NCBI GenBank assembly: GCA_035772735.1
Contig: JASDFA010000010.1
Location: 35,837,501 to 35,901,500 of the forward strand
Length of the DNA: 64,000 nucleotides
From: Datura wrightii
Lineage: Eukaryota > Streptophyta > Magnoliopsida > Solanales > Solanaceae
Direction of reading: 5' to 3'
Under the pieces are notes generated by a model that made no database searches, had not been told where the DNA came from, and saw only the letters and a program-made list of their open reading frames with translations. The stretch's first letter is position 1; each line of letters begins with the position of its first letter. Below are positions 9,464-20,310 of this stretch, one piece after another. Position numbers and translations under genes: made by a program.

Positions 9464-10424
9464 CCTTTCAAGATTCTACGGACATATAGCAAACGTATTA
9501 CCAAAAATAGAAAAGTCATCCATAAATACCTCGACAAAATCTTCCACCATATCATGGAAGATCGCCATCATGCATCGCTGGAATGCTGCTGGTGCATTCC
9601 ATAGACCAAATGGCATTCGCCTGAAAGCATATGTCCCATAAGGACATGTAAAAGTGGTCTTCTCCTGATCATCAGGTGCTATGGCTATTTGATTATAGCC
9701 GGAATATCCATCTAGAAAACAATAATACTCCTGACCTGCCAACCTATCCAAAATCTGATCAATAAATGGAATAGGATAATGATCTTTCCTCATTGAGCTT
9801 TCTGTAATCCATGAAAATTCGCCAGCCTGTGACTGTGCGTGTGGGAATCAGCTCATTCTTTTCATTTGTGACCACGGTCATCCCTCCTTTCTTTGGAACA
9901 CACTAAACTGGGCTAACCCATTCACTGTCTGAGATGGGATATACCACACCTGCATCGAGCCACTTGATCACTTCCTTTCTGACTACATCTTTCATCACCA
10001 GGTTCAACCTCCGCTGATGTTGCACAGTTGGCTTGGATCCTTTTTCCACGAATATCCTGTGTGTGCAAAAAGCTAGACTAATTCCTTTGATGTCCGACAT
10101 CTGCCAACCCATTGCTCTCTTCCGTCTCTTGAGGACAACCAATGCATCTTTCACTTGTGCATTTGTTAGTTCTGCTGAAATGATGACTGCCAAGGTGTCA
10201 TCTTCACCCAAAAATACATACTTCAGATGTGGAGGCAATGTCTTTAACTCCAATTTTGGTGCCTCCTCAATTGATGGCGTTGGCAAGGTTTCCAAGCACC
10301 TCTTCAACGGGTCAAAGTCCTGCTTCCTGAGAAACCATTTTGGCTCGTTAAGAGTCTGCACCATCGCATATGTAGCACTATCCCTAAAATGATCGGAGCC
10401 TACCAAGGCTCTCTCCAATGGGTC
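9464..10424 (-). pseudogene. Reverse transcriptase domain of AT2 pol, broken
   Basis: Two main pieces are visible. The piece 9903-10418 has the N-terminal extension and the start of the fingers, ending at EWVSPV. The piece 9476-9793 has the palm, with PIPFIDQILDRL, FLDGYSGYNQI, MPFGLWNAPAAFQ and the catalytic FMDDF. Between them (9794-9902) the fingers region is recognisable but shifted in frame. All catalytic aspartates are present. A TAG separates RT from the upstream protease piece near 10423. Confidence 0.88.
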
Positions 10425-10868
10425 CTATGAGTCAACTATCTGAAGAGTCGATTCCTGATTTAGAACACTGATTGCAGATAGCTCCTCATAAATGGCCGGT
10501 ATCTTCATGGCCTTGTACACATCAAAAACCTCTACTTTGTCATGCGCTCGCATGGTTAGCTGCCCAAAAGCCACATCAATCAAGGCTCGCCCGGTTGCCA
10601 AGAAGGGACGTCCCAAAATAAATAGGACTTCCGCATCCGGCTCGAAATCCAGAATTATAAAATCCACCAGAAAAATGAGGGAGCCCACTTGCACTAGCAC
10701 ATCCTCCATAATACACTCCAGTCTGGCCAATGAACGGTCAGTTAGCTGTAAGATCACAGTAGTTGGTCTAGGGCTGCCCAGCCCCAACTTTTTGAACATC
10801 GATGTCGGAATTAAGTTTATGCTTGCTCCCAAATCACATAATCCGTGAGCTCGAATAGATTGCCCAAT
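10425..10868 (-). pseudogene. Aspartic protease region of AT2
   Basis: The frame includes DLGASINLIP, the Athila form of the retropepsin active site (DLG in place of DSG/DTG), then the flap region and ILGRPFLATGRALIDV, the conserved C-terminal motif. The annotated ATG-like start inside it is not real; the domain is normally part of a Gag-Pol polyprotein and is read through from upstream. A TAG near 10872 separates it from the upstream piece. Confidence 0.85.
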
Positions 10869-10874
10869 TGTAAT

Positions 10875-11378
10875 CTAAATAGTAAATCTCCCAGGATCCT
10901 TGAGCTTTGTCGGCAATCTGTTTTGTATTTGGGAGGTGCACTCCTCAGTAAGCACCACTATAGCATACTCCGTCAATCTGCTATTGTTTGATACAATGTC
11001 CTTGATGTACATGGCATATTTAGGCACTCCCTGTAAAACATCAACTAAAGGTAAATTAATATGTACCTGTTTCAACACTTCCATGAATTTCTTGAAGCAA
11101 GCTTCCTCCTTGTGCTTTTTTAATCTCTGAGGAAACGGGGGCGGTGGTCTTTCTATCTCAGCTGCCTTTTCCTTCCCCCTCACATCATCATGTTCTTTAT
11201 CCTTTTCTGCTGCTCCAGATTGCTGAGGTGGCCTTTCTAGTTCCACCTCCTTGAGTTGAATTCCACTCCTGGTAGTAACTGCATTGACCTTCTTGGGATT
11301 TGGGTCAGTATCACTTGGTAATCCTCCCCTTGGTATGGTGTTTTGAGCTTCAGCTAACTGTCCAAACTGATACTCCAA
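10875..11378 (-). pseudogene. Gag-protease linker of AT2
   Basis: This piece carries the NAVTTRSG motif that precedes protease in Athila-type elements, then a proline- and charge-rich stretch, then a conserved segment ending LPTKLKDPGRFTI just before the protease. It is cut off by stops on both sides. It is a processing or spacer region rather than an enzyme. Confidence 0.8.
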
Positions 11379-11912
11379 TGCCTTTGTAGCTAACTATTGA
11401 TTTTTCATGTCAGCCGCTAATTTCACATAATCAGCCTACATCTATGCTTGGTTAGCTATTATGGTTTTGAGCATATCCTCGATGTTGCTAGGTGGTGGAG
11501 GAGGTGCATTGTTTACTCTATATTGTGACTGAAAATTTTGATGCCCCCCTTGGTTTCTCTGCACACCCTGATTTGAACTCTGTCCTTGATGACTAGTACT
11601 CCCCCAAGAAAAATTCGGATGATTTCAACAATTTGGGTTGTAACTGTTGCCATACTGTTGATTATTGTTCCTCTGGACGTTTCCAACAAAATTCACTGAG
11701 TCTGGATTTGCACCACAACACTCAGCTGAGTGTTCACTACTTCCACATACTTCACACCATACCTGATGAACTACATTGACTGGGGCTTGTACCTGGTTCA
11801 AGCTCATACTGCTGAAGTGGGTGTTAAGTTGATTTTGCAAAGCAGCTATCTGTGCAGCAATAGCTGTAAAACCATCCACCTCAAAGACTCCTGCAGCTTT
11901 CCTTGCTCCTCC
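11379..11912 (-). pseudogene. Gag C-terminus with zinc knuckle (AT2)
   Basis: The piece 11625-11879 contains CEVCGSSEHSAEC, a CX2CX4HX4C nucleocapsid zinc knuckle that binds genomic RNA, followed by an asparagine/glutamine-rich tail. From 11379 to 11624 the frame continues as Q/N-rich sequence with several stops. A TGA at the left end of the main gag piece separates the two; the codon may originally have been CGA. Confidence 0.8.
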
Positions 11913-12723
11913 TCAAGTTAAATCCACATTCCATTCTGGATTTCCCTGTGACATACGGTTTAATAAAGTGTAAAGCTCTTCATAGGTCTTCTCCAATACC
12001 TGCCCACCGGCTGCTGAGTCTAACAGAATCTTAGTATGCGGTTCCAAACCCTCAATGAACGTATGCACAAGCACATCATTAGACTGGTGATGATGAGGAC
12101 AATCCCTTAGCATTGACTTGAACCTCTCCCACGCCTGATACAAATTCTCACCCTCTCTTTGTTTGAAACTTAGAATCTGACTTCTAAGTCTGGCTGTCTT
12201 CCCTGATTGAAAGAATCGTATCAAAAACTTCTTTGCGAGGTCATCACAAGTAGTGATAGAATTTGGTGGTTCAGCTTTCAACCACCTCTTTGCTTCCCCC
12301 AACAGTGAGAACGGGAATAATGTAAGTCTCACATAGTCAGATGATACTCCAGCAGGGATATAGGTGTCACTTATCTCCAAAAAGTTTTGGAGATGTTGTT
12401 GTGGATCTTCATGAGGGAGACCTGTAAATTGCCTGCTGGTGTGCAATAACTGCACCATATTCTGCTTGAGTTCGAACCTCTTTCCTGGCTCCGGTCCGCG
12501 AATTCTAGATGTTACATTATTTGCATGTGGGATTGCCACTTCGCGGACCTGTCTTGCTTCCATCTCTTCAGGCACTAAAACTGCCCTTACAATCGGTGGA
12601 TTCTGTTGCTGCTCCAGAATTGCCTGTCTTAGCAACTGCAGCTTCTTCTCTAGAGCTTCCCTTCTTTGGCGATGAAATTGTCTCTCTGGCTCTATAAATG
12701 AATCCACCAACTCCTTGTCTCTT
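11913..12723 (-). pseudogene. Gag capsid domain of AT2
   Basis: A 265-codon open piece carries a retrotransposon Gag domain: QFTGLPHEDPQQHLQNFLEI, then LFPFSLLGEAKRWL, then FKQREGENLYQAWERFK. This is the Athila form of the capsid that packages the RNA. No ATG opens the frame: it runs back to a stop near 12733 without one, so the original start is lost or lies further upstream. A TGA closes it before the zinc knuckle. Confidence 0.85.
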
Positions 12724-12836
12724 GCCAGCGTTCAGAAAAATTCAGTACCTGCAAGAGGAAGGCTAAGATCAAGTTGTCAACACTTATATCGAACTTGTAA
12801 ACTAACACTAAGAGAATTAAATTACCAATTGTCAGT
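12724..12836 (-). other. Short leader of AT2 between primer site and gag
   Basis: No ORF. It is similar to the leader of AT1 (1-115), for example around AAGTTGTCAACACT at 12770 and 47. Confidence 0.6.
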
Positions 12837-12853
12837 CCCTAGCAACGGCGCCA
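12837..12853 (-). other. Primer-binding site of AT2, tRNA-Asp type
   Basis: The plus strand reads CCCTAGCAACGGCGCCA, the tRNA-Asp 3' end with a few changes at its distal side. It lies 6 bases from the 5' LTR. Confidence 0.85.
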
Positions 12854-12859
12854 AAAACT

Positions 12860-14271
12860 TGTTCGAACCAAACTACACGCAAGTGCACGTAGTTGTACAA
12901 GTAGTAAAGTGGCTTTATTTCAAGCCAAGTATCGATCACACAGGGACTGAATTGTGGTAGTAATTATCCTAATTGTTAGTGAACGATATTGCTATGAAGG
13001 TAGACAACCAAACAAGTAATATTTTATGAGTCAATATTAATAGTTAATAAGAACCTAAGTAAAGATTGCAAATTAAAGTCCGAACAATAGCAATGAACAA
13101 GCTGAGGTTAAGGACAACATGCAGGGATGTAATTGATTAATTAGAATAAGTCAATCTTCTCTTCGGTTGTTAGTCAGGAATTAATAACCTATGAATTGGA
13201 TATTTCAACTCCTCTCCAATTAAAGAATCATGAGACTTACATTACATATTTCTGTGATGCAAAACCCCATGCTCTATCCATACATGACAAATTCCATAAA
13301 TGACTAATGTGACATTACAAATATATTTCTATTCTGAACGTAAATCTTCTCTCTATTTTCTCAACTAAGAAAAGATCATATTCCACCAATTCACATCTAT
13401 CCAATTAATTTCCCTTTCAGAATCAAAATTGGAATTCTAGGATATACATTAACATTGGCCAAACATTAACTTAGTAAAAACAAGAACTGATAGAACAACC
13501 GTTGTAGAGAAGAGGAAAACTGAAATAATTATTAATTACATTCCTCTACAATTATCCTTAACCTCAGCAAAAGGTGAATTAGCCACTCATTTGTGGATTA
13601 AACATCTTCAAACAAGTAGAATTCATACAAGCAATTCAAATTAAAGAGAAAAAGGAAGAGAATTAACCCTAGAAATTCTTCCTCTCAACTGCCTGCTAAC
13701 CACGTTCTTGCTCCAAAAATGTAAGATTGTTTAAAATAAAACCTAAGTGCGCTATTTATACTAGTGAGAATTTTTCTGGGAAAATAACTGGCAACGTGGC
13801 ACGGAGTGTATTGCGAATCATCACCTCCGTGCCACGGCCCTGTCGTGGACCTCCACTGGAACTCAGCTCCCAGATAACTGCACTTCAGCGTGGCACGACG
13901 TGTATCGCGGAGCCTCACCTCTGTGCCACGGTGCCATCGTGCACCTCCACTGGAATTTGACATAAAATTCCCCTCTAGGCAGACTTCCTCTGCGATGGTA
14001 GCGTGACACGGAGCCATCGCCGAGCCCCTATTTTGGTCAATTTTCCTTGTCAACTTCCACTTCTTGCTTCCGAGTCCATTTCCACACTTCACCAACTTGT
14101 AGATTAGCTTCCAAAAATTCCTTCTAGACTGCAAAACAACACTAATCATGTTGGTTAGTATAAATCCACATTTACATACAAATCACATGAAAATGCACAC
14201 ATAAAAGTAGATAAACAAGTAGAAATGAAGTATTAGAGTATCTCTTGGGCATGCAATTATGCCCAAGATCA
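12860..14271 (-). repeat. 5' LTR of AT2 (1412 bp)
   Basis: It is paired with 1631-3036. The terminal hairpin is at 14244-14267. The GC-rich inverted repeat near 13989-14020 has one change in each arm compared with the other LTRs, so it no longer pairs perfectly. TATA is at 13752-13760. ORFs at 13685-14149 on both strands lie inside the LTR and are not genes. Confidence 0.92.
13752..13760 (-). promoter_or_regulatory. TATA box in AT2 5' LTR
   Basis: TATAAATAG on the minus strand, 511 bases from the element-5' end of the LTR. This copy would drive the genomic transcript. Confidence 0.7.
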
Positions 14272-14276
14272 GTGTT
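14272..14276. repeat. Target-site duplication GTGTT, right copy (AT2)
   Basis: Identical to 1626-1630. After it, the RNase H frame of element A continues. Confidence 0.9.
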
Positions 14277-14884
14277 TGCATTGAAAATATGGATACACTA
14301 TTTGTACAGGGCTCACATAGATGTTTTCACCGATCACAAAAGCCTTCAGTATGTATTCAGTCAGAAAGATCTAAATCTTCATCAGAGAAGGTGGTTAGAG
14401 CTCCTAAAGGACTATGACATGAGTGTTCTATATCACCTGGGAAAGGCAAATGTGGTGGTTGATGCCCTGAGTAGAGTGTTTATGGGGAGCGTGACTCATG
14501 TTGAGGAAGGCAAAAAGGAACTGGCGAAGGATATTCACACACTAGCTTGATTAGGGGTGTAGTTGGTTGAGTCAGTTGAGGGTGGAGTGGCAATGCTAAC
14601 TGGGTCAGATTCCTCGTTGTTTGTTGAAGTTAAGTCCAGACAAGAGGAAGATCCTATCCTACTTAAACTTAAGGAAGCGGTTCTCAGAAAAGAAGTTGAG
14701 GCTTTCTCTAAAGGGGGAGATGGTGTGCTCCTTTACCAGGGAAGTTTGTGTGTACCAGACATCGGTGATTTCAAACAGAAGATACGGGCTAAAGCACACA
14801 ACTCGAGATACTCCATCCACCCTAGTGCTACTAAAATGTACTGCCATTTACGAGATATTTACTGGTGGAACGACATGAAGAGAT
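14277..14884 (+). pseudogene. RNase H end and integrase N-terminus of chromovirus A
   Basis: The frame from 1551-1630 continues here with ALKIWIHYLY, the RNase H aspartate in FTDHKSLQYVF, and DALSR at the end of RNase H. The linker and the first part of the HHCC integrase zinc finger follow (HPSATKMY, then IYWWNDMKR). Stops lie near 14548 and 14560. The ORF that starts at 14245 takes its first residues from the AT2 LTR and is a junction artefact. The piece ends where the solo LTR is inserted. Confidence 0.85.
14880..14884. repeat. Target-site duplication GAGAT, left copy (solo LTR)
   Basis: GAGAT abuts the solo LTR; its partner is 16330-16334. Confidence 0.88.
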
Positions 14885-16329
14885 TGATCTTGGGCAGATT
14901 TATATGCCCAAGTGATACTCAAACGTATCAATTTTACCTTGTTTGTTGTGCAATGTGTATATAATATCATGTAATCGGTAATAAAATGCGAATTTATACT
15001 AACCAACATGATTAGCATTTATTTTGCAGGTAAATGTGATTTTTAGGAGCTAAAATGCATGTTGGAACTATATCGGAGTTGGACTTGGATGCGAGCGTGG
15101 AAAAGACATTGGAATGCACAATTTATAGGGGCTCCGCGATGGAGCCGTGCCACGCTACCATCGCGGTAGCACACTGCCTGGACAGAAATTAAAATGGCAA
15201 ATTCCAGTGTGCCATCGCGTCAGCTCCGTGGCACGGAGAGAGTGCTCCGCGTTGGCCTCCGTGCCACGTTGAGGCTAATTTACCGGACCCTGAAATTCCA
15301 GTGAAGGTCCGCGTCCACGCCGTGTCACGGAGGCAGTGCTCCGCGTCGGCCTCCGTGACACGTTGCTTGTTATTCCGGGAAAAATTTCCCACTAGTATAA
15401 ATAGCACACTTAGGTTTATTTTAAGCAGTTTTTAGTTTTTAGACTGAGTTCAGAAGTGGAGAGCAAGGACGTGGGTTAGGAGCAGTTAAGGAACGAAAAA
15501 GCTAAGGGATTCTTCTCTTCTTTTCTTCTTTCTATAAATTGTACGTATGATTTACACTCATTTTAGGATGATCAATCCACAAATGAGTGGCTAATTCTCT
15601 TCCTTGCTGAGGTTTTGACACTTGTAATGAATTTTGATTATAATTGATATGGTTTTCTTCTTCTTCTTCCATGTTGTTCTATTAATTCTTGTTCTTACTG
15701 CATTAGTGTGTGGCCAACATTAATGTACATTTAGAAAGTCCAATTTCACTCGAAAGAGCAAGAAATTGGAAAGTTGTGAATTAATAGGGTATTATTCTTA
15801 ACTTGATTTGGGAAAATTGGGTTTTGATGTGCTTTCCTGATAGAAATATACTTGAAAGCCGTATTAGTCAATTTAGGAACCGAAATTGTATTGCTAGGTC
15901 ATAAATTGCATTTGATCACAGAAATGTAGACGGATGGTTTATGATTCTAAAGTGAAATTAAATACGAGAGTTTTAATTTCTAGGCGAATGTTCTTGGCTA
16001 GCAACATGAAGAAGAGATTAACCAAATTATCATGATTATCAAGTTCATTACTTGTTCTTAACCTTGGCATGTTCATATCCATTGTCTAAATTCTCAGTAA
16101 ATAGTTGTTATTAATTTTAGTATATATAGTTTAGAAACAAAAACTCAAGTAACTGTTGGTTACATTGTTGTTGGCATAATTAGAAGTGAAATAGGAATAT
16201 AGTAAACTAGGAAACTTTACATATCTTGAGCCTCCTTGGATCGATACTTGGCTACTTAGCCACTTTATTACTTGTTTGACCACGTGCACTTGCGTGTCGG
16301 TTATTAACCTATACCGGAACACCCGAGCA
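14885..16329 (+). mobile_element. Solo LTR of an Athila-like element (AT3)
   Basis: A plus-strand LTR of 1445 bp runs from TGATCTTGGGC to CCCGAGCA and is flanked by GAGAT on both sides. There is no internal region, so this is the product of recombination between two LTRs of one element. It has the terminal hairpin (14889-14912), TATA (15396-15404) and the GC-rich repeats (15130-15370) of the family. It interrupts the integrase of element A. Confidence 0.92.
15396..15404 (+). promoter_or_regulatory. TATA box in solo LTR
   Basis: TATAAATAG, 511 bases from the LTR start. It points into the A integrase fragment, so it could drive read-out transcription. Confidence 0.65.
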
Positions 16330-16334
16330 GAGAT
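16330..16334. repeat. Target-site duplication GAGAT, right copy (solo LTR)
   Basis: Identical to 14880-14884. The A reading frame continues across it. Confidence 0.88.
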
Positions 16335-16785
16335 ACATTGTCGAATTTGTAGTTAAGTGCTCAAACTGCCAGCAGGTCAAAGTAGAACACCAAAGACCAG
16401 GAGGTATAACTCAGGATATCAGCATACCCACCTGGAAGTGGGAAGAAGTGAATATGGATTTCATTACGGATCTACCTCGGACTTGTCGGCAACATGATTC
16501 TATCTGGGTAATAGTAGACCGGATGACTAAGTCAGCACACTTTTTCAAGTTAAAACTATTGATTTAGCTGAGGACTATGCTAGGCTTTATATTCGGGAAT
16601 TGGATTTCATGGGGTGCCACTATCCATCATCTCAGACAGAGGTACCCAATTCACCTCTCATTTCTGGAAGTCTTTTAAGAAGGGACTCGGTACCCAGGTC
16701 AAGCTCAAAACAACTTTTCACTGACAAATAAATGGATAAGCTGAGCAGACTATTCAGACCTTAGAAGATATGTTGAGAGCGTGCG
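16335..16785 (+). pseudogene. Integrase middle part of chromovirus A
   Basis: The CSNCQQVK motif (the CC of the zinc finger), PTWKWEEVNMDFI with the first catalytic aspartate, and WVIVDRMTKSAHF are in frame from 16332 to about 16550. A frameshift follows near 16550, then ISDRGTQF (second aspartate) and the TIQTLEDMLRA stretch are recognisable in other frames. The piece ends at the insertion of element B, with GTGCG at 16781-16785 as target duplication. Confidence 0.83.
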
Positions 16786-18912
16786 TGTAACACCTCAGAA
16801 AGGCCTAAGAGAAGACTTGGGATTTTAAGTTGAAAAACTACAAAAAACCTGGAATTTTACACTAGTACGACTCGAGGTACGAAATGTGGTGAGGACCAAT
16901 GACTCGTGACTTGAGTCATGGTCAATTTTGGGAGGCTGAAGTCATATCACAGGTGGTCCTATGAATCATGATGCATAGGTACGACTCGCGGTTAGGAGTC
17001 GTGGTGAAACTCGCAGTGGTGCCAGAGTGAGTCGTCATGTGTCATGGTACGACTCGTAGGATGTAGCAACAAGTCGTGATGAGGAGTCATTGTTCAGTCG
17101 TAATTGGGTATGGGTGGATCGTACCACAACTGACAGTATGACCTATAGGATGGCACTACGAGTCTTGGTATGCGATTCGTGGCCAGATTAAGAAGAATTA
17201 AAAAATGGTGACCACGAGTTGTGGTCGGGACCAGATATGTCTTTCAAGGAAATTTCATTAAGGGTAAATTCAACTTTTCTATGCTTGTAAACCCTAAACC
17301 ACATCGTTTTGAGATCGGGACACGGTCTTTTATGCAGGAAAAACTCATGTTAAGTCTCATTTGGCATTTGCACGAACTAGAGAAGGGAGTAGGAGGAGAT
17401 TCAAGGGTTCTTCAATTCTTCAAGTTTCCACCTAGGGTTCTTCAAGGAAGTTAAGAAACAAGTAATTCCAGGTATGTGGGTTTTTGAATGGGTAGTTTAG
17501 TCCCTACTCATGCACAATTTCTCCCTAATTCTACGTTTAGGTTACCAATTCTTGATGGGTCATAACCCAAATGCATGTATCCTCAAAAATTGGTATGAGC
17601 ATGTTGTAGTATGTCTAAAATAATGGGTTTCAAATTATTGGGCTATTTTCACTTATTTTATTCAATATTTGATGATTTAAACTAAAAGCACATATGCCCA
17701 AATCATGGGGTTTTTAGTGAAATTCATGGTTATGGTGATTTCTCAAGCATGATTTGAACTTTTTAATTTTAAGCATGTTTTCAATTACTCATGTTATTAT
17801 GATCATGTTTCCTATAAATTTAAGCATTTCATGTACGATTGGAACTATGGGAAATGCCCACATATCACTTATGATTTATGAACTATGATTTTGGCCGATT
17901 CACGGGCCTAATTCCATGGCTAATATTACGAATTCTTAAGCATGATATGATTCTCACAATTTTACTTGCCATGCATGTCATGTATGAATTTCTATGAGCA
18001 CGTTGCATGTTTCGGGAGTAGTTCTTAACAACGAGTAGGTTCGCGGCCCAAGTTACACCCCGATTCTATGAACTGCGTGCCACTATAGGTTATGTTTGGG
18101 ACCTCCTTAGTGATTGTCCCCTATGCCCTACGGGTCCTTCATGAGCGATATCACGCCTTCCATGGTTCATACCCTTGGCAAGGTATGAATGACCTCCCGA
18201 CTAGGTTAATAGGTCGGGCTCCATGTGTACTAATATGGGGTATGTCGGTTGTAGAAATCTCCCATTGTTCCTCATGGTTATCATGAATGTATGATTATGT
18301 TCTTTTGACTCAAGTTATGTTTTATGAAACATTTTCTCACTTGCTACGACTATGACAGGTTTACGAATATTTTGGGAATCTTGAGCCTTACGATATACTT
18401 ACGATTTAAATCTTATGATCATGATGTCCCCACTCCTATAACTTTTATGTTTTTAAGTATTGTTTTTCATACCTTACGTACTCAGTACCTTCCAAGTACT
18501 CACCCACACAATTACAGGATCCGGTTCGCAAGTTAAGCATCGTTCCTAGCTTGCGCTCAATTCTGCTCTCAGCTTCCAGTGGTGAGTCCTCATGATTCGA
18601 GGGATTCATATTCAGACCTTGATTATCTTTTGTTTTCAGAATGTTAGGGTTAGTTTGGGTCTTGTCCCTTCAACCCGTCTATTATTATTAGAGGCTTTTA
18701 GACTTAATTGTAGTATTGCGCTATTTATGCTTGGATTATGTATTACTATTCTTATATTTCATATCATGTTTCCTTTAAATTCATGATTTTAAGTTAAGTC
18801 TTTTGCCTTATGTGTATGAATTAGATATAATCTCATGCCATGGGTTGACTTGGAGTCTTTAGGGGTTCTTTTTCCCGTGTCTATGATCCGGGTGTACTCT
18901 CAGATCATGACA
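16786..18912 (+). repeat. 5' LTR of element B (2127 bp)
   Basis: It begins TGTAACACC and ends ATGACA. From about 16860 to 17240 it is dense in ACGACTC / GAGTCGT words. A splice-donor-like CCAG then GTATGT lies at 17472-17477, 686 bases in. An AGTAC-CTTCCA-AGTACT inverted repeat is at 18484-18500. Short ORFs within it are not genes. Confidence 0.9.
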
Positions 18913-18916
18913 AACT

Positions 18917-18928
18917 TGGTATCAGAGC
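18917..18928 (+). other. Primer-binding site of B, initiator tRNA-Met type
   Basis: TGGTATCAGAGC, complementary to the 3' end of plant initiator tRNA-Met, four bases after the LTR. Confidence 0.88.
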
Positions 18929-19124
18929 AATAGGTTCAGGTGTGTCCTAGGGAGTCTGAAAGCCGCGATAGGTAGAGTCTTTTTCATGGGTGTGAAGCGC
19001 GCCACACCTATGATGAAGAGGCTACTAAACATTTTAGGAAATGCTCCCTTCTTTCATGATCTATGTCGTGCGGTGAAAATCTCTCCATCCTTCTAATTCG
19101 TGCTATTCGCAATTGTAGAAAATT

Positions 19125-20310
19125 ATGGCTCCCAGAAGGATAAACGAAAGGAGGAACAAAAATGATGAAGCATGAAATGGGCGTCAGCAAGCCCCACCTG
19201 TTCAAGAGCCCCAAGCACCAGAGCCAGCTGCCCACACCGAGTTTCGGTGGCAATTCAAATGTTGCCGCAGGCTTTGACCACTTAGGTCAACTAGCAGGCT
19301 ATTGCACATGTTCCACAGAACGGCAATGCAGCGGCATCCCGGATCAGAGACTTTTTAAGGATGAACCCTCCCAAATTCACAGGGGTTAAGGTGGATGAGG
19401 ATCCAAACGATTTCATTGAAGGGATCTTTAAGGTCACTCAGGTGATGAGGGTGACGAATAAGGAGTGCGTTGACTTGGCCTCTTATCAGCTGAAGGAGGT
19501 CGCTTATAATTGGTTCATGCAATGGAAGGACAGCTGGGCAGCGGGAGCGGGCCCTATCAGCTGGGATGAGTTCCACATGGCCTTTCTCGATAGGTTCTTC
19601 TCTCTGAAGATGAGGGAATTTAAAGCAACCGAGTTTGTTAACCTCAAATAGGGAAAGATGACGGTGCTAGAATATTCACTTGAGTTCACTCGCCTGTCAA
19701 AGTATGCCCCTGAGTTAGTGATGGACCAGAGGGCGCGGGTGAGCAGATTCTTGGAGGGAGTAGCTGAGTATTTGGACAAGGACTACAGAACAACCATGAT
19801 TCATCAAGATATGGACTACCCACGGATAGTCCTCTATGCCCATCAGATGGAGGCAACTCATATGAGGCAAAGAGAGGCCAAGAGGGCTAGAATAGATAAC
19901 CACAAGTTCTCCCAGCCGAGGTCAAGGGGTGGGCCTCACCAGCAGTCCCAGTACAATTCTATTACATCAGCACCATCTTAAGCCAGTACCGCATTTAGGC
20001 CTAGAGACGATCAGAGGAGCAGGGCCTCATATTTGAGGGGTCAGAATAGCATGCGCACTTTTACGTCTTGTGCTAACTATGGAAAGAATCACAGAGGGAA
20101 ATGTTTGGTGGGCTCAGATGCTTGTTTCAAGTGATGCAAACCCAAACATAGGCTTAGGGATTGCCCCGTAGCAAGGTCAGGGGGTGGTGGAGCCCGCACT
20201 TCACCAGCTAGTTCAGCAGTTTTAGTGGCACGTCCTACTCAAAAGGGTACCTCGACTGGTCCAGTTGGCAGTCCATGCCAGAATCGATTTTATGCACTTG
20301 ACTCTTAATA
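19125..20310 (+). pseudogene. gag of element B, broken
   Basis: The likely start is the ATG at 19125 (MAPRR, matching MVPRR in E). The capsid domain is in 19361-19651 (MNPPKFTGVKVDEDPNDFIE, ASYQLKEVAYNWF, WDEFHMAFLDRFF) and continues in 19658-19981 after a TAG where a glutamine codon is expected. Zinc-knuckle remnants (CANYGKNHRGKC, then a second knuckle carrying a TGA) lie near 20070-20165. Gag packages the RNA; this copy has stops in nearly every segment. Confidence 0.85.

Larger units (their letters stand above)
1631..14271 (-). mobile_element. Athila-like retrotransposon AT2, full length, 12.6 kb
   Basis: This is a complete minus-strand element with LTRs at 12860-14271 (5') and 1631-3036 (3') and a GTGTT duplication on both sides. 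In element order it has a tRNA-Asp type primer site, gag, zinc knuckle, protease, RT, RNase H, integrase, a noncoding spacer with LTR-like repeats, an extra ORF of the plant envelope-like/transposon-protein type, a second long spacer and a PPT. The coding regions carry many stops, so it is non-autonomous. The LTRs look about 95% alike by eye, so it is younger than element B. Confidence 0.93.

Noticed and set aside
10033..10848. Plus-strand ORFs of 118-119 codons opposite AT2 pol
   Set aside because: They are antisense shadows of the RT and protease frames; the minus-strand frames carry recognisable motifs.
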